Positions 44,280 through 53,679 are shown, counted from the first letter of the stretch. The stretch is DNA of 64,000 nt from an uncultured Clostridia bacterium (GCA_934120135.1 CAKOTK010000007.1:13485-77484), one strand, 5' to 3'. The notes: generated from the sequence alone by a model not told the origin. Translations and numbers: made by a program.

Positions 44280-44411
44280 TATAGATTTGTAGTATTTAAG
44301 GGCTATGATTTAGATGGTAAGTCCATAAGACATCAGGAAACAATACATTGTAAAAGCAAATCAGAAACAAGAACATTGCTTGCAAGATACATTGCACAAA
44401 TAGATTTATAG
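44280..44411 (+). pseudogene. Tyrosine-integrase arm-binding domain remnant
   Basis: Open frame with FKGYDLDGKSIRHQETIHCK and KSETRTLLARYIAQID, resembling the N-terminal arm-binding domain of phage/ICE integrases (G-D-xGKRIRK-KTF pattern). It ends in TAG with no catalytic domain after it. It lies 170 bp from an att-like tRNA fragment. Confidence 0.5.
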
Positions 44412-44577
44412 TTACATGTTTTTACTGATATACATAGTCTTTTGGGGAATCAAAAAGTTAAAATACTTTCCACTTATTATCCAATTTGACATAAGAGTGC
44501 TATTTTAAACCATTATCGCAACCATTTTTAAGGCATAAAAAAATACACACAGTTGTTGGAACTGTAAGCATTTATAC

Positions 44578-44622
44578 TTTGGTTGCGGTTGAGTAAGACT
44601 CGAACTTACAACCTTCGGGTTA
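44578..44622 (-). repeat. tRNA-fMet 3'-half remnant (att-like, internal)
   Basis: Matches the tRNA at 48037-48112 from its CCA end through the T-arm: TTTGGTTGCGG, then GTAAGACTCGAACTTAC and ACCTTCGGGTT. It diverges before the anticodon. It is the second of three tandem tRNA-end sequences. Confidence 0.8.
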
Positions 44623-44908
44623 AATTTTAGGTACATTAACTTACATTGTCTTATCTCAAAATAGCTAAAAACAGTATAATTCAAGTAAAACATATAGTAA
44701 GTTGTATTAACCCAATCGGGTAAAAAAGTAGTAATTTTATAGCTATTTATATTTCGTTAATTCATCAGTGATTTCTGCTGTAAATGTAAATATTATAACT
44801 ATTATCCAAAAACAAGAAAATCTAGTAGAAAAATATTAGGCTTTAATTTTTTATATTAGATCATAAATTTATATGGAAGATTAAAAATTATATTTATATT
44901 GTATAACT

Positions 44909-45148
44909 TTAATCTTCCATTTCTATATTATCAAATATTTGGTCATTAAAAAAATCTTGTAGTTTTATATTTAAGCCTTCACAAATATATTCTATTATGT
45001 CTATTCTTAAGTATTTTCTTTGTCCTGACAAGAATTTTGATAATGTAGCTCTTGATATTCCTGCCATAGTACTAAGTTTTGAAACATTTATATTTCTTTC
45101 TTCTATTAAATTTGTAATTCTTATTCTAATTGCTTGTGACAACTCCAC
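44909..45148 (-). CDS. XRE family transcriptional regulator
   Basis: A 79-residue HTH protein (IRIRITNLIEERNINVSKLSTMAGISRATLSKFLSGQRKYLRIDIIEYICEGL). The start is GTG at 45148, 7 nt after AAAGGAG; upstream in-frame starts have no ribosome site. It is divergent from the small ORF and LPXTG/sortase genes, with a near-palindrome over the opposing promoter. Confidence 0.82.
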   Translation of the reverse strand: MELSQAIRIRITNLIEERNINVSKLSTMAGISRATLSKFLSGQRKYLRIDIIEYICEGLNIKLQDFFNDQIFDNIEMED

Positions 45149-45213
45149 ATTAAAACTCCTTTTTAATAGTATTCCCCATTTAAGAAATTTTAACAAAAAA
45201 GCTATTTTACGTT

Positions 45214-45244
45214 GTTGACATTTGCCAACTTTTTATAGTATTAT
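45214..45244 (+). promoter_or_regulatory. Promoter with XRE operator candidate
   Basis: GTTGACATTTGCCAAC (45214-45229), an imperfect palindrome, covers the -35 TTGACA (45215-45220). The -10 TATTAT is at 45239-45244 with an 18-bp spacer. Confidence 0.6.
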
Positions 45245-45280
45245 TTAATTGTTAAAGATTGCAAAAATAGGAGCAATGAA

Positions 45281-45445
45281 ATGGATAAAGCAAATGAAGA
45301 TTTTACAATACTGTTCTATATCGTAGAAGAAACTGCACAAGGCAAATGTAAATGTATGAAATTAGAGAATACCAAAGCTCTACTAAGATTAGCACAAATA
45401 AATAACAAACTAACTGATACACAAGTTAAATATATTATATACTAA
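45281..45445 (+). CDS. Small hypothetical protein (54 residues)
   Basis: MDKANEDFTILFYIVEETAQ ... TDTQVKYIIY. The ATG is 7 nt after AGGAG and a promoter with an operator-like dyad precedes it. No family recognised. It may lead the transcript for the LPXTG-sortase pair. Confidence 0.55.
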   Translation: MDKANEDFTILFYIVEETAQGKCKCMKLENTKALLRLAQINNKLTDTQVKYIIY

Positions 45446-45559
45446 AATCCAATAAAATATTACAAAAGAAAGTGGTGATTCATATATGCTATAATAAAAT
45501 GAAAAATTATATAGATAGTTACAAGAGAATTAAAAATATACAATATAGGAGAAAATATT

Positions 45560-47218
45560 ATGAAAAAAGTTTTAAAGTATTTATTATTAATATTATTTTT
45601 TAGTTTAACAATATTATTTTTTAATCAAGCATTAGTAAAAGCAACTGAACCTGCTTCTACGGTATCAATCAATGGAGAGACATTAAATGATGAATATAAG
45701 TATTTAGTTAACGGTGTAAAAGCCAAAAATGGAGTGTTAGGTAGCGGTGGTTGCACAGCTCAATTTAACAGCAATACCGGTGTTCTTATACTTAGTGGAT
45801 ACAGTGGTAAGGGAATTCAAACCGGTCAAGGGCAAGATTTGACGATAAAGCTCATAGGTAATAATAAAATTACTGAAAATAATAATTCACAAGCTTGGGG
45901 AATTAATAAAGAAAGTGATGGTGTATTGACAATTACATCTGATTCCGAGGCAGATCTTATAATAAATGTAAGTAGCTCTGAAAGCATCGTAGCAGGTATC
46001 AAGTCAGACTATATGGACAACTATAGTAATGATAGCATTATTATAGGAGGGAAAGCAAATGTAATTGTTAAAGGAACTTCTAAACGTAGTAGAGCTGTTG
46101 GCATTTATGCTAACTCACGTCTTAGTATTATAGACAATGCTTCTTTTACGGCAACTTTAAGTGGTTACTATAATGCAAAAATGCTTCAATGTGGTTTTGA
46201 ACTAACTAAACCACTTCTAATAAATACAACCGGAAATATTAATTTGGATGCAAGCTACGATTATGCATTTAATTGGCCTTGTAATGGGTACGGTATTTAT
46301 AGTACGAGTACAATGATATTACATAATGTTGGAACAATGACTATAAAATATCCAACAAGAAATGGTGGAGCTGCTTGGAATGCTTCATGGGCAATTCCAG
46401 AAAATTTTGCAGTAAATGAAGGTATCGTTAATGGTATTAAGACAAAAGAAATTCATTCTGGAAGTGGTATAGTTCATACACTAACTCTTGAGTCTGCAGT
46501 GAATATGTTTGGAAAATCAACAGGACAATATTTTAATGGAGATATAATAAAAATATCTGGAACACCAGATGTAATTGGTTTGAAATTTAAAAATTGGTTA
46601 ACCTCAGCTGGATTAGTCGAAAACAGTTTAGTAGAAAATACAAATTATACTATGCCGAATTCAGATGCTACAGTTACTGCAAATTATACTGCATTTGCTT
46701 CTCAACCAAAATTCACAAAGATTAATAGTTCTAGTGGAAAAATAGATTATACTTTAAATGGAGAATTTATTGAAAGTGCTCGAAGATTAGTTAAATCCGA
46801 AGAAACTGCTGAAGATGAATTTTCTTGTAATCATGATTTTTTAAGTACTCCTTATACGGTTAATAGCGGAACAGAAACTAATCAAGTACCTGCAGGAAAA
46901 TACAAAATAGCTGTAAAACATGAAAGTAAATGGTATTATAGTGATATATTCACTGTTAATTATGATGAACAACTCCCTGATGGCAACACAGAAAATAATG
47001 TGGACAACAGTACAGATAATAACACAAACAACAATACAAATAATAATGTAGAGAATAATGTAAGCAATAATGCAGAAAATGTTACTAAACTGCCACAAAC
47101 AGGAGAAGAAACTAATGAGTTTACTAAATGGCTTTCAATAGCTATATTTCTTGGAGTTTTCTGGTTGATGTCTATGTTACTGATTGATTATGAAAAGAAG
47201 AAGATAACTAAAAAATAG
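45560..47218 (+). CDS. LPXTG-anchored surface protein
   Basis: A 552-residue secreted protein. A signal peptide (residues 1-30) is followed by a beta-helix-like repetitive region (STVSINGETLNDEYKYLVNG, GVLILSGYSGKGI, SIIIGGKANVIVKG), then an InlB-type unit (GDIIKISGTPDVIGLKFKNW, MPNSDATVTANYT) and an Asn/Thr-rich linker. The sorting signal is LPQTG (about 513), a hydrophobic stretch and YEKKKITKK. The next gene is a sortase, which probably anchors it. None of its nine CGG trinucleotides is in frame. Confidence 0.85.
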   Translation: MKKVLKYLLLILFFSLTILFFNQALVKATEPASTVSINGETLNDEYKYLVNGVKAKNGVLGSGGCTAQFNSNTGVLILSGYSGKGIQTGQGQDLTIKLIGNNKITENNNSQAWGINKESDGVLTITSDSEADLIINVSSSESIVAGIKSDYMDNYSNDSIIIGGKANVIVKGTSKRSRAVGIYANSRLSIIDNASFTATLSGYYNAKMLQCGFELTKPLLINTTGNINLDASYDYAFNWPCNGYGIYSTSTMILHNVGTMTIKYPTRNGGAAWNASWAIPENFAVNEGIVNGIKTKEIHSGSGIVHTLTLESAVNMFGKSTGQYFNGDIIKISGTPDVIGLKFKNWLTSAGLVENSLVENTNYTMPNSDATVTANYTAFASQPKFTKINSSSGKIDYTLNGEFIESARRLVKSEETAEDEFSCNHDFLSTPYTVNSGTETNQVPAGKYKIAVKHESKWYYSDIFTVNYDEQLPDGNTENNVDNSTDNNTNNNTNNNVENNVSNNAENVTKLPQTGEETNEFTKWLSIAIFLGVFWLMSMLLIDYEKKKITKK

Positions 47219-47244
47219 ATTTATTATAAAAAGGAATAAATGTA

Positions 47245-47911
47245 ATGAGTGGAGATAAAAAACTAATTTATTTTCTAGTTGCGTTAATTATTTTCTTTTC
47301 TATAATGTTGCTTGTAAAGATTAAAACAACGCCAAAATATAATCCTATAATTTATAATGAAATATATGATGAATATGAAAAAATTTTTGGAAAAGAAAAT
47401 AGTATACAGGGAAATAATAGAACTGATGCACAAAATGTACAAGAACAGGATAGTATCGCAGAAGGAACTAATATCCAGACAACAATTATAGAAAAACGAA
47501 CTCCAAATAATACAGATCAAGGTAATATTATTGGAAAAATAATTATTCCTAAAATAGATGTGAATTATCCAATTATAAAAGAAACAACAACAGAATATTT
47601 AAAAATAGCTCCAACAAAGTATTGTGGTCCAGAAATAAATGAAATACGGAAATTTAGTTATAGTGGGGCATAATTATAAAAATGGAAAGTTTTTTGGAAA
47701 TTTAAAAAAATTGACAATAGGAGATAACATATTTCTATCATCTAGCAAAGGAAATGCACAAATGTATAGAGTATATAATATGTATATAGTAGATGAAACA
47801 GATAAGTCTTGTATAAGTCAAGAAACAAATGGAAAAATTGAATTAACATTAATCACTTGTGATAATAATAATTCCAAAAGATTAATCGTAAAATGTAGAG
47901 TCTCTAATTAA
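47245..47911 (+). CDS. Sortase, read through a +1 shift at CGG
   Basis: A membrane-anchored transpeptidase of 221 residues. An N-terminal TM helix (LIYFLVALIIFFSIMLLV) and a linker precede the sortase barrel (GKIIIPKIDVNYPIIKETT). The frame reaches GPEINEI, then CGG (47647-47649) and a stop 7 codons later. Skipping one C gives EI-GNLVIVGHNYKNGKFFGNL, the conserved sortase segment with catalytic His. Catalytic Cys (LITCDNN) and Arg (KRLIVKCR) follow. It lies 27 nt after the LPXTG gene. Without the shift it lacks all catalytic residues. Confidence 0.83.
47647..47649 (+). other. CGG +1-shift site in the sortase gene
   Basis: ATA-CGG-AAA; dropping the C gives ATA-GGA-AAT, restoring I-G-N-L-V-I before the catalytic GHN. 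It is the only plus-strand host example. Confidence 0.75.
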
Positions 47912-47986
47912 TAATAAATTTTGTTTACTTGTAAATCTAGAAACAAGCGCTAATAAAAACTAATGAAATAAAAATGAGTTAAATAT

Positions 47987-48031
47987 AAAAATACTGTAAG
48001 ATTTCAAAAAATGAAATCTTACAGTATTTTT
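47987..48031. terminator. Terminator after sortase
   Basis: A long perfect stem beginning AAAATACTGTAAGATTTCA with a short A-rich loop and T5 after the second arm, between the sortase gene and the tRNA 3' end. Confidence 0.85.
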
Positions 48032-48036
48032 GGATT

Positions 48037-48112
<76 letters not shown>

Positions 48113-48241
48113 ATATATTTAGTTTTCTTAACCTTTATTAGTATACTTCTTTTTTTTAGTATTGTCAATACATATCCGTAAAAATTCTTGATTTTGTAGC
48201 ATGAGCTCAGCTTTTTGCTTCACTCACACTACAATTTTATG

Positions 48242-48871
48242 CTATTTTACCATTATATATTCCTTTATGTTTTCGAATTTTGATTCTCCTATTCCTTTTA
48301 CTTCTTGTAATTCGTCTATTGATGTGAATTTGCCATTTTGTTCTCTGTATTCTATTATTTTCTTGGCTATTGATGGACCTATTCCAGGTAATTGTTCAAA
48401 GTCTTCTTGTTTCGCTTCATTTATATTCACTTTTTGCTTTTTTCCTCCTTCAACTTTATCTTTTACAATTACATTGTTCCCGCTTCCCGCCGTTATATAC
48501 ACTTTTTCTCCACTTATTTCTTTTTCGTTTTTGTTGGGGATATATATTTTTTGTCCATCAGATAGTACAAATGCTAAATTGACTTCGTCTAAGTCTGCAT
48601 TTTCTGTAACTCCTCCTGCTGCTTCTATTGCGTCTGCAATTCTTGCTTCATCCGGCAGTTCTTTTATTCCCGGTCCTTTTACTTCTCCTGTTATATGCAC
48701 TATTATTGTGTTTCCTTTGTATTCTTCTGTATCTGTCTTTACAAAATCATTCATATCAAATTCTTCATATTGGTTATTTTTTATAATAAAATATGTCGCT
48801 ATTCCAACAATTACAGCTAGTATAACAATTCCTATAATTATTTTTTGTTTTTTATTTAAATTTTCTATCAT
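48242..48871 (-). CDS. comEA: ComEA-like DNA-binding protein
   Basis: A 209-residue protein. An N-terminal TM anchor (residues 11-30) is followed by an SLBB domain (VHITGEVKGPGIKELP, RIADAIEAAGGV) and tandem helix-hairpin-helix motifs (VNINEAKQEDFEQLPGIGPSIAKKIIEYREQNGKFTSIDEL, VKGIGESKFENI). ComEA binds incoming DNA at the membrane in transformation. Divergent from the D,D-carboxypeptidase gene. The ATG follows AAAGG. Confidence 0.9.
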   Translation of the reverse strand: MIENLNKKQKIIIGIVILAVIVGIATYFIIKNNQYEEFDMNDFVKTDTEEYKGNTIIVHITGEVKGPGIKELPDEARIADAIEAAGGVTENADLDEVNLAFVLSDGQKIYIPNKNEKEISGEKVYITAGSGNNVIVKDKVEGGKKQKVNINEAKQEDFEQLPGIGPSIAKKIIEYREQNGKFTSIDELQEVKGIGESKFENIKEYIMVK

Positions 48872-48959
48872 AATATCCTTTCTAAAACTTGAATTTTTTG
48901 CAGTTTTAATATATATTTATATTTGACATTTAATATAATAAATTTATAGGAGAAATTTC

Positions 48960-50258
48960 ATGAAAAAACTCAAGTTTACGCTTTTTATTTTTATATTTTT
49001 AATACTGTTAATTATTTTTGCACCTCCTTGTTTTGCTGATAGTGATTTAAAGACTTATTGTCCATCTGCTATTTTAATGGAAACCAGTACTGGTAAAATT
49101 CTTTATGAGAAGAATGCTAATGAGGTAAGTTTTCCTGCAAGTACTACTAAGATTATGACTGCTATTTTGACTGTTGAGAATTGCAAACTTGATGATGTTG
49201 CAACTGTCAGTCACAATGCTGTTTATTCGATTCCTTATGATTACACTCATGCTAGTTTAAAAGAAGGCGAAGAGCTTACTATTGAGCAACTTTTATATGC
49301 TCTTATGATTCCTTCTGCAAATGATGCCGCAATTGTTCTAGCTGAGCATATTTCTGGTAGTGTTGAAGAATTTGCTAAATTGATGAATAAAAAGGCTGAA
49401 GAACTTGGTTGTAAAAATACTCATTTTGTTAACCCTAATGGTATTCATAACAAAAATCATACTTCTACAGCTTATGATTTGGCTTTAATGGGACAATATG
49501 CTATGAAAAATGAAACTATTAGAAAAATTGTTAGTACTAAGCAATTTACTTTGCCTACTACTAATAAATATAATAAGACTGACCGAATTTTTAACAATAC
49601 AAACGATCTACTAAGTACATACAGCAGATACTATTATGAGGGCACTACCGGTGTAAAAACTGGATATACTGGTGAAGCTGGTAACTGCATTGTTGCTTCT
49701 GCAAAGAAAAATGGCTTCGAAGTTTTATTGGTCGTTCTTGGTGGAAAATCTACTAGCAAAGGTTTAAGTGAAAGATATTTAGATTGTAAAACTTTATTTG
49801 ACTATGCTTTTGATAATTATTCGATTAAAACTTTAAATGAAAAAAATAGTATTTTACAACAAATTACAGTTTCTGGTGCTACTAAGGAAACTCAAAATTT
49901 GAACATACTTGTAAAAGATGATATAAAAATTTTTACTAATAAAAATATTGATATATCTACCATAACTCCAGAAATTACTATAAATAAAAATCTTAAGGCT
50001 CCCATCGCTACTAATAGCGCAGTTGGAAAAATAACATATTCATATGATGGTAAAGAATATTCTTCTGATTTAATTGCGGAAACTCAAGTTATTGCTTCAG
50101 GTTTCTTGCCAGTATTATTCAGAGTTATGTTAATTATTATTGTTTTATATTTATTATTTTTACTATTAAAACCAGCTAAAACAAAAAAGAAAAGAACATA
50201 TAAAAAGAAATCTAAAGGTGGAAATTATAAATTTACACAGTTTAGTAATTTAAGATAA
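48960..50258 (+). CDS. D-alanyl-D-alanine carboxypeptidase (DacF/PBP5-like)
   Basis: A 432-residue penicillin-binding protein. Signal peptide 1-27. Active-site motifs are STTK (PASTTKIMTA, about 59), SAN (PSANDAAIVL, about 119) and KTG (GVKTGYTGEAGN, about 232). The C-terminal TM helix and lysine tail (LYLLFLLLKPAKTKKKRTYK) anchor it. It trims terminal D-Ala from peptidoglycan stems. The ATG follows AGGAG. Confidence 0.93.
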   Translation: MKKLKFTLFIFIFLILLIIFAPPCFADSDLKTYCPSAILMETSTGKILYEKNANEVSFPASTTKIMTAILTVENCKLDDVATVSHNAVYSIPYDYTHASLKEGEELTIEQLLYALMIPSANDAAIVLAEHISGSVEEFAKLMNKKAEELGCKNTHFVNPNGIHNKNHTSTAYDLALMGQYAMKNETIRKIVSTKQFTLPTTNKYNKTDRIFNNTNDLLSTYSRYYYEGTTGVKTGYTGEAGNCIVASAKKNGFEVLLVVLGGKSTSKGLSERYLDCKTLFDYAFDNYSIKTLNEKNSILQQITVSGATKETQNLNILVKDDIKIFTNKNIDISTITPEITINKNLKAPIATNSAVGKITYSYDGKEYSSDLIAETQVIASGFLPVLFRVMLIIIVLYLLFLLLKPAKTKKKRTYKKKSKGGNYKFTQFSNLR

Positions 50259-50263
50259 AAGGA

Positions 50264-50290
50264 CACTAAATTAAATTTAGTGCCCCTTTT
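50264..50290. terminator. Terminator between carboxypeptidase and LCP genes
   Basis: CACTAAAT / ATTTAGTG stem with a 3-nt loop, followed by C4T5 on the plus strand. Confidence 0.75.
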
Positions 50291-51540
50291 TACTTATCTT
50301 TTCCTAAAATAATTGTAATATTAACATCTGTGCTTTCTCCAGCAGATACTGTTTGAGTTTGTACTAATAATTTTAATTCTTCAATTGCCGAATTTTCAAC
50401 GTCTCCCCTATTTATAATAACGCTATTATCAACATTTGAAGTTTCTTCTGTTGTAATATCAGTATATCCTGCTTTTTTTAATCTATTTTCTATTCTTTCT
50501 AATTTAACACTGCTTCCACTACCATTTAAAATTTCTATTTTTATTTTTTCTTTATCAATTCCAGTAGTATCAACACTACTTGTGTCTATTTCTTCATCTT
50601 GTAATTCTGGATTTAAAAACATCTCATCTATTAATTTTGCTGTTTTGCTTTCATTTGCTGTGTACATCCACCATCCATTGCATTTTTCAGATTGACCTGG
50701 CAAATGCTCTGTTCTTAAATTGTCTGAATTGAATTCTGCTATATATGGAACATAGTCTTTAATAACATCAAAGCTAATATTAGTTTCAACATATTTTTTT
50801 GCTATATCAATAAATTCGTTTATTTTAAATATGTTTTCTATTTTTAATGTTTGTTTTGCTAAAGCTTTAAGGAAGTTTCTTTGAGTTTTCATTCTTCCTA
50901 TGTCTTCGATTCCATATTCAGATGGATATGTAGAACCATCACTATTATGTCTAAATCTAACTACTTGTTCTGCTTTATCTCCGTCCAATTTTTGAACTCC
51001 TGCTTTTAGATTTATATATAATCCTTGATTCTTGTCTGTGTATTTCATATCTATTGGAACATCAAATGTTACTCCACCTATTGCATCAACTAATGCTTTA
51101 AATGCTTCTGTATCAACTTTTATATAATATTTTATATCTAACCCTGTTAATTCATTTATTTCTTTTAAAACATTTTCTGGACCTGTTTGATATACAGCAT
51201 TTATCTTGTCCCAAGGTGTTGCTGTATTTTTGTTATTTCCTATAAATGTATCTCTTGGTATTGATAATATAGATGCTTGTTGTTTTTGAGGATCATATTC
51301 TGCTACCATTATTGTATCTGTCAAGTTTTGGCTTTGACCCAATAATACAGCGTAAATTTTAGGTAATGTTTTAACTGTTTCTTGATCATGACCAACTGCA
51401 GTAGCTAATAGTCCTTTTAATCCTCCACCATTTTTATGTACTTTATATGCAAATATTCCTCCTATTACTAATAAAAGCAATACTAATACTAATAATATCT
51501 TCTTTCCTATTCCTTTTTTCTTCTTCTTCGTTTGTTTCAA
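50290..51540 (-). CDS. LytR-CpsA-Psr (LCP) family cell-wall ligase
   Basis: About 416 residues. A basic N-terminus and TM helix (about 15-35) are followed by the LCP domain at about 60-280: DTIMVAEYDPQKQQASILSIPRDTF, KINAVYQTG, VDTEAFKALVDAIGGVTFDVP, VRFRHNS and GRMKTQRNFL. A LytR_C domain is at the C-terminus (IKIEILNGSG). LCP enzymes transfer teichoic acid or polysaccharide to peptidoglycan. Start uncertain: a TTG at 51540 lies 6 nt after AAAGGTG, while a GTG at 51549 overlaps that site. Confidence 0.92.
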   Translation of the reverse strand: MKQTKKKKKGIGKKILLVLVLLLLVIGGIFAYKVHKNGGGLKGLLATAVGHDQETVKTLPKIYAVLLGQSQNLTDTIMVAEYDPQKQQASILSIPRDTFIGNNKNTATPWDKINAVYQTGPENVLKEINELTGLDIKYYIKVDTEAFKALVDAIGGVTFDVPIDMKYTDKNQGLYINLKAGVQKLDGDKAEQVVRFRHNSDGSTYPSEYGIEDIGRMKTQRNFLKALAKQTLKIENIFKINEFIDIAKKYVETNISFDVIKDYVPYIAEFNSDNLRTEHLPGQSEKCNGWWMYTANESKTAKLIDEMFLNPELQDEEIDTSSVDTTGIDKEKIKIEILNGSGSSVKLERIENRLKKAGYTDITTEETSNVDNSVIINRGDVENSAIEELKLLVQTQTVSAGESTDVNITIILGKDK

Positions 51541-51621
51541 TTTATTCACCTTTTTCTAAAATATTTTACAATCTTAATAATAACAAAAATCTTGCCAAAT
51601 AGCAAGATTTTTAGTCGAATT

Positions 51622-52278
51622 TTAAAATATAATTTTTAATAACAAATTGTTGTTATACATTGTGCTTCCTATGTATGATTTTTGTAGTCCTTCGATAATT
51701 CCTGTTTCACTCATCATTGGACTCGCAAATGAAATTATTGCTAAAGCTACATAAATTATTACTAGAGATTGTAATATTCCAAATATAATTCCACCTAATT
51801 TGTCACACTGTTTAATTACAGGTAATTTCGTTAATAAATTAGCTAATCCTTTAACTAATAGTAATATTATTTTACTAACTATAAATAGTGCAATTGCTAC
51901 AGCAATGTTTATAATCATAATTGCTACTTCTCTTGCTGTTGAATCTACTATTGCTGTTTTAGCTTCGTTTCCAGCTTTTTCTACTGCATTATTTATATAA
52001 TCTGTAATAACTTCTGGCATATTTTCTTTTTGTGTCTCATTATTTGTTTTTTCTTCGTCTTTTAAAATACTTTGTCTAATTGCCTGTTCTAGGTTTTCAT
52101 CCCATTCTGTTTTATCAATTATAAAATTTGAAACCGGTTTGAATAATATGAAGGCAATTATTAAGGCTAATACAAATGATACTATTTTTAAAAGTGAACC
52201 TGTTAATCCTTTGTGATATCCTACTAAAACGCATAATGCAATTATTCCAATTATCACTAAATCAATTATTATACTCAT
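51622..52278 (-). CDS. CvpA family membrane protein
   Basis: A 218-residue protein with four hydrophobic segments, opening with MSIIIDLVIIGIIALCVLVGYHKGLTGSLLKI, the CvpA signature. An acidic loop lies between helices two and three (about 70-115). The C-terminal helices include GGIIFGILQSLVIIYVALAI. CvpA-family proteins relate to colicin V export and cell-envelope stability. The ATG follows GGAGG; it is 12 nt after the DUF5711 gene, same operon. Confidence 0.85.
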   Translation of the reverse strand: MSIIIDLVIIGIIALCVLVGYHKGLTGSLLKIVSFVLALIIAFILFKPVSNFIIDKTEWDENLEQAIRQSILKDEEKTNNETQKENMPEVITDYINNAVEKAGNEAKTAIVDSTAREVAIMIINIAVAIALFIVSKIILLLVKGLANLLTKLPVIKQCDKLGGIIFGILQSLVIIYVALAIISFASPMMSETGIIEGLQKSYIGSTMYNNNLLLKIIF

Positions 52279-52290
52279 TTTTCTTCCTCC

Positions 52291-53472
52291 TTATAAATTG
52301 ATTATTTCGATTTTATCTCCATAAATAACCCCTGCTATTCCGTCTCCTAAAACAATTTTTTCAATTACTTGTGAAGAATAATATCTTTTGATAAGCCAAG
52401 CGTTGGTGTCAATAAAGTATATTTCATTTCCAAGGTTGACTCCTATTACATTGTTATATGTAACAACTGATTTTGCTACCTTTTCAATTGTATATATATT
52501 TTCTTTGCCATTTGAAGTATTTTGCATTTCTATAATTGTATCTGCATTAAATAAACTTGTGGATTTTTCATATGCCTTAAATATATAGTTGGTAAGTTCA
52601 ATATCTGCAAAACTGATTTTAGGGTTATCTTCATCTAATTTAGTTAGTTCAACATCCACTCCCTCTTCAAATTTATGAATACTATCGTCATACATACAAA
52701 TCAATTGACTTTTTTCTTGATATTTTATTCTTAATATTAAACTATTTTGGTTTGCATTATATGTATATTTAGGTTCTGTGTTTTTTTCTTTTGCTTCTTT
52801 TATTGATATTATTTTTATATTTGACTGAATTGTAGTTCCTGAATTATTTACTTCTGCATAAGCCAATTCCGCATTATCTGGCGAAATACATGCATCTACA
52901 GCAATTGTATTTGATAAGTATGATTTGAATAATTCATTTCCTTTTGCATCATATGTGATAATTACAGATTTATATGTTGTTCCTGTTACTATTGCACTCA
53001 CATATCCATTTTTATTAACTGTAACTTTATTTAGATTTCCATCAACATTTTTTTCCCATATAATATGGTCATCTGATATTAAGCATAATTTTTGACTACC
53101 ATTTTCTCCAATTACTAGATATTTACCTTCTACATCATAAATTGGATTATTTATTTCTATTTTTACTTCTTTTTCTTTCTTACCAGAAGAATTATATTTA
53201 TTCAAATTATTTTCCGCTAATACACAGATGTATTTTCCATAAGAAAATATATTTGTATTTGAATTATATTCTAATTCGACTACTGGCACATTTTCCTCTG
53301 TTACATCTTTTCTAAATATATACTTATCCATAAAGTTTCTAAAATTCTTATTTGCATTATATATAATAGCTATAGTAGTTATGATTATAGCTACTATAAA
53401 CACCGCAATCATTATATATATCTTTCTTTTATTTAATTTTCTATCTTTTCTAAATTTTATTACTTTGTCCAT
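52291..53472 (-). CDS. DUF5711-type membrane-anchored propeller protein
   Basis: A 393-residue protein. A basic N-terminus and one TM helix (about 18-40) are followed by an extracytoplasmic beta-propeller-like region (NTNIFSYGKYICVLAENNLNKYN, YLVIGENGSQKLCLISDD, VSAIVTGTTYKSVIITYDAKGNELF). The match to DUF5711 is from memory of the family pattern. It lies just upstream of cvpA. Function unknown; envelope-associated. Confidence 0.75.
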   Translation of the reverse strand: MDKVIKFRKDRKLNKRKIYIMIAVFIVAIIITTIAIIYNANKNFRNFMDKYIFRKDVTEENVPVVELEYNSNTNIFSYGKYICVLAENNLNKYNSSGKKEKEVKIEINNPIYDVEGKYLVIGENGSQKLCLISDDHIIWEKNVDGNLNKVTVNKNGYVSAIVTGTTYKSVIITYDAKGNELFKSYLSNTIAVDACISPDNAELAYAEVNNSGTTIQSNIKIISIKEAKEKNTEPKYTYNANQNSLILRIKYQEKSQLICMYDDSIHKFEEGVDVELTKLDEDNPKISFADIELTNYIFKAYEKSTSLFNADTIIEMQNTSNGKENIYTIEKVAKSVVTYNNVIGVNLGNEIYFIDTNAWLIKRYYSSQVIEKIVLGDGIAGVIYGDKIEIINL

Positions 53473-53679
53473 AGTTTTATTCCTCTATATTTTATACCTT
53501 AAATATATAATAGTTTTTATTAAATTACAAGTATAGCAAAGAAAATTTTTAAAACTATTGCAATTGTATTAACTATATGTTATACATAGTAAAATTTTTA
53601 AATTTTCCATAAATTGTTGGTTCCATTTGGTAGAGATTAGTAGTATAATATTATTAGATTGATATATGGAGGACATCTG

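Larger units (their letters stand above)
44183..44908. other. Degenerate element junction
   Basis: No intact gene. It contains an integrase N-terminal remnant (44280-44411) and a tRNA-fMet-like fragment (44578-44622), the expected layout of an old integration end. Confidence 0.6.

Noticed and set aside
44505..44693. Possible 62-residue minus-strand gene
   Set aside because: It runs across the tRNA-fMet-like fragment; the PKVVSSSLTQP-like segment is what a tRNA T-arm gives when translated.
15397..47649. Classical programmed +1 frameshifting with P-site slippage
   Set aside because: The P-site codons differ (TTG, CCA, GGA, ATT, TCA, TAC, ATA), most cannot re-pair in the +1 frame, and no common stimulator sequence is seen.
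15250..47911. Ordinary pseudogene decay for the five split genes
   Set aside because: All eight breaks are an extra C directly before GGN with no other lesion, deletion or stop in these genes, and the catalytic motifs after the break are intact. Random decay would give mixed indels and substitutions. Sequencing error remains possible and is stated as the main alternative.
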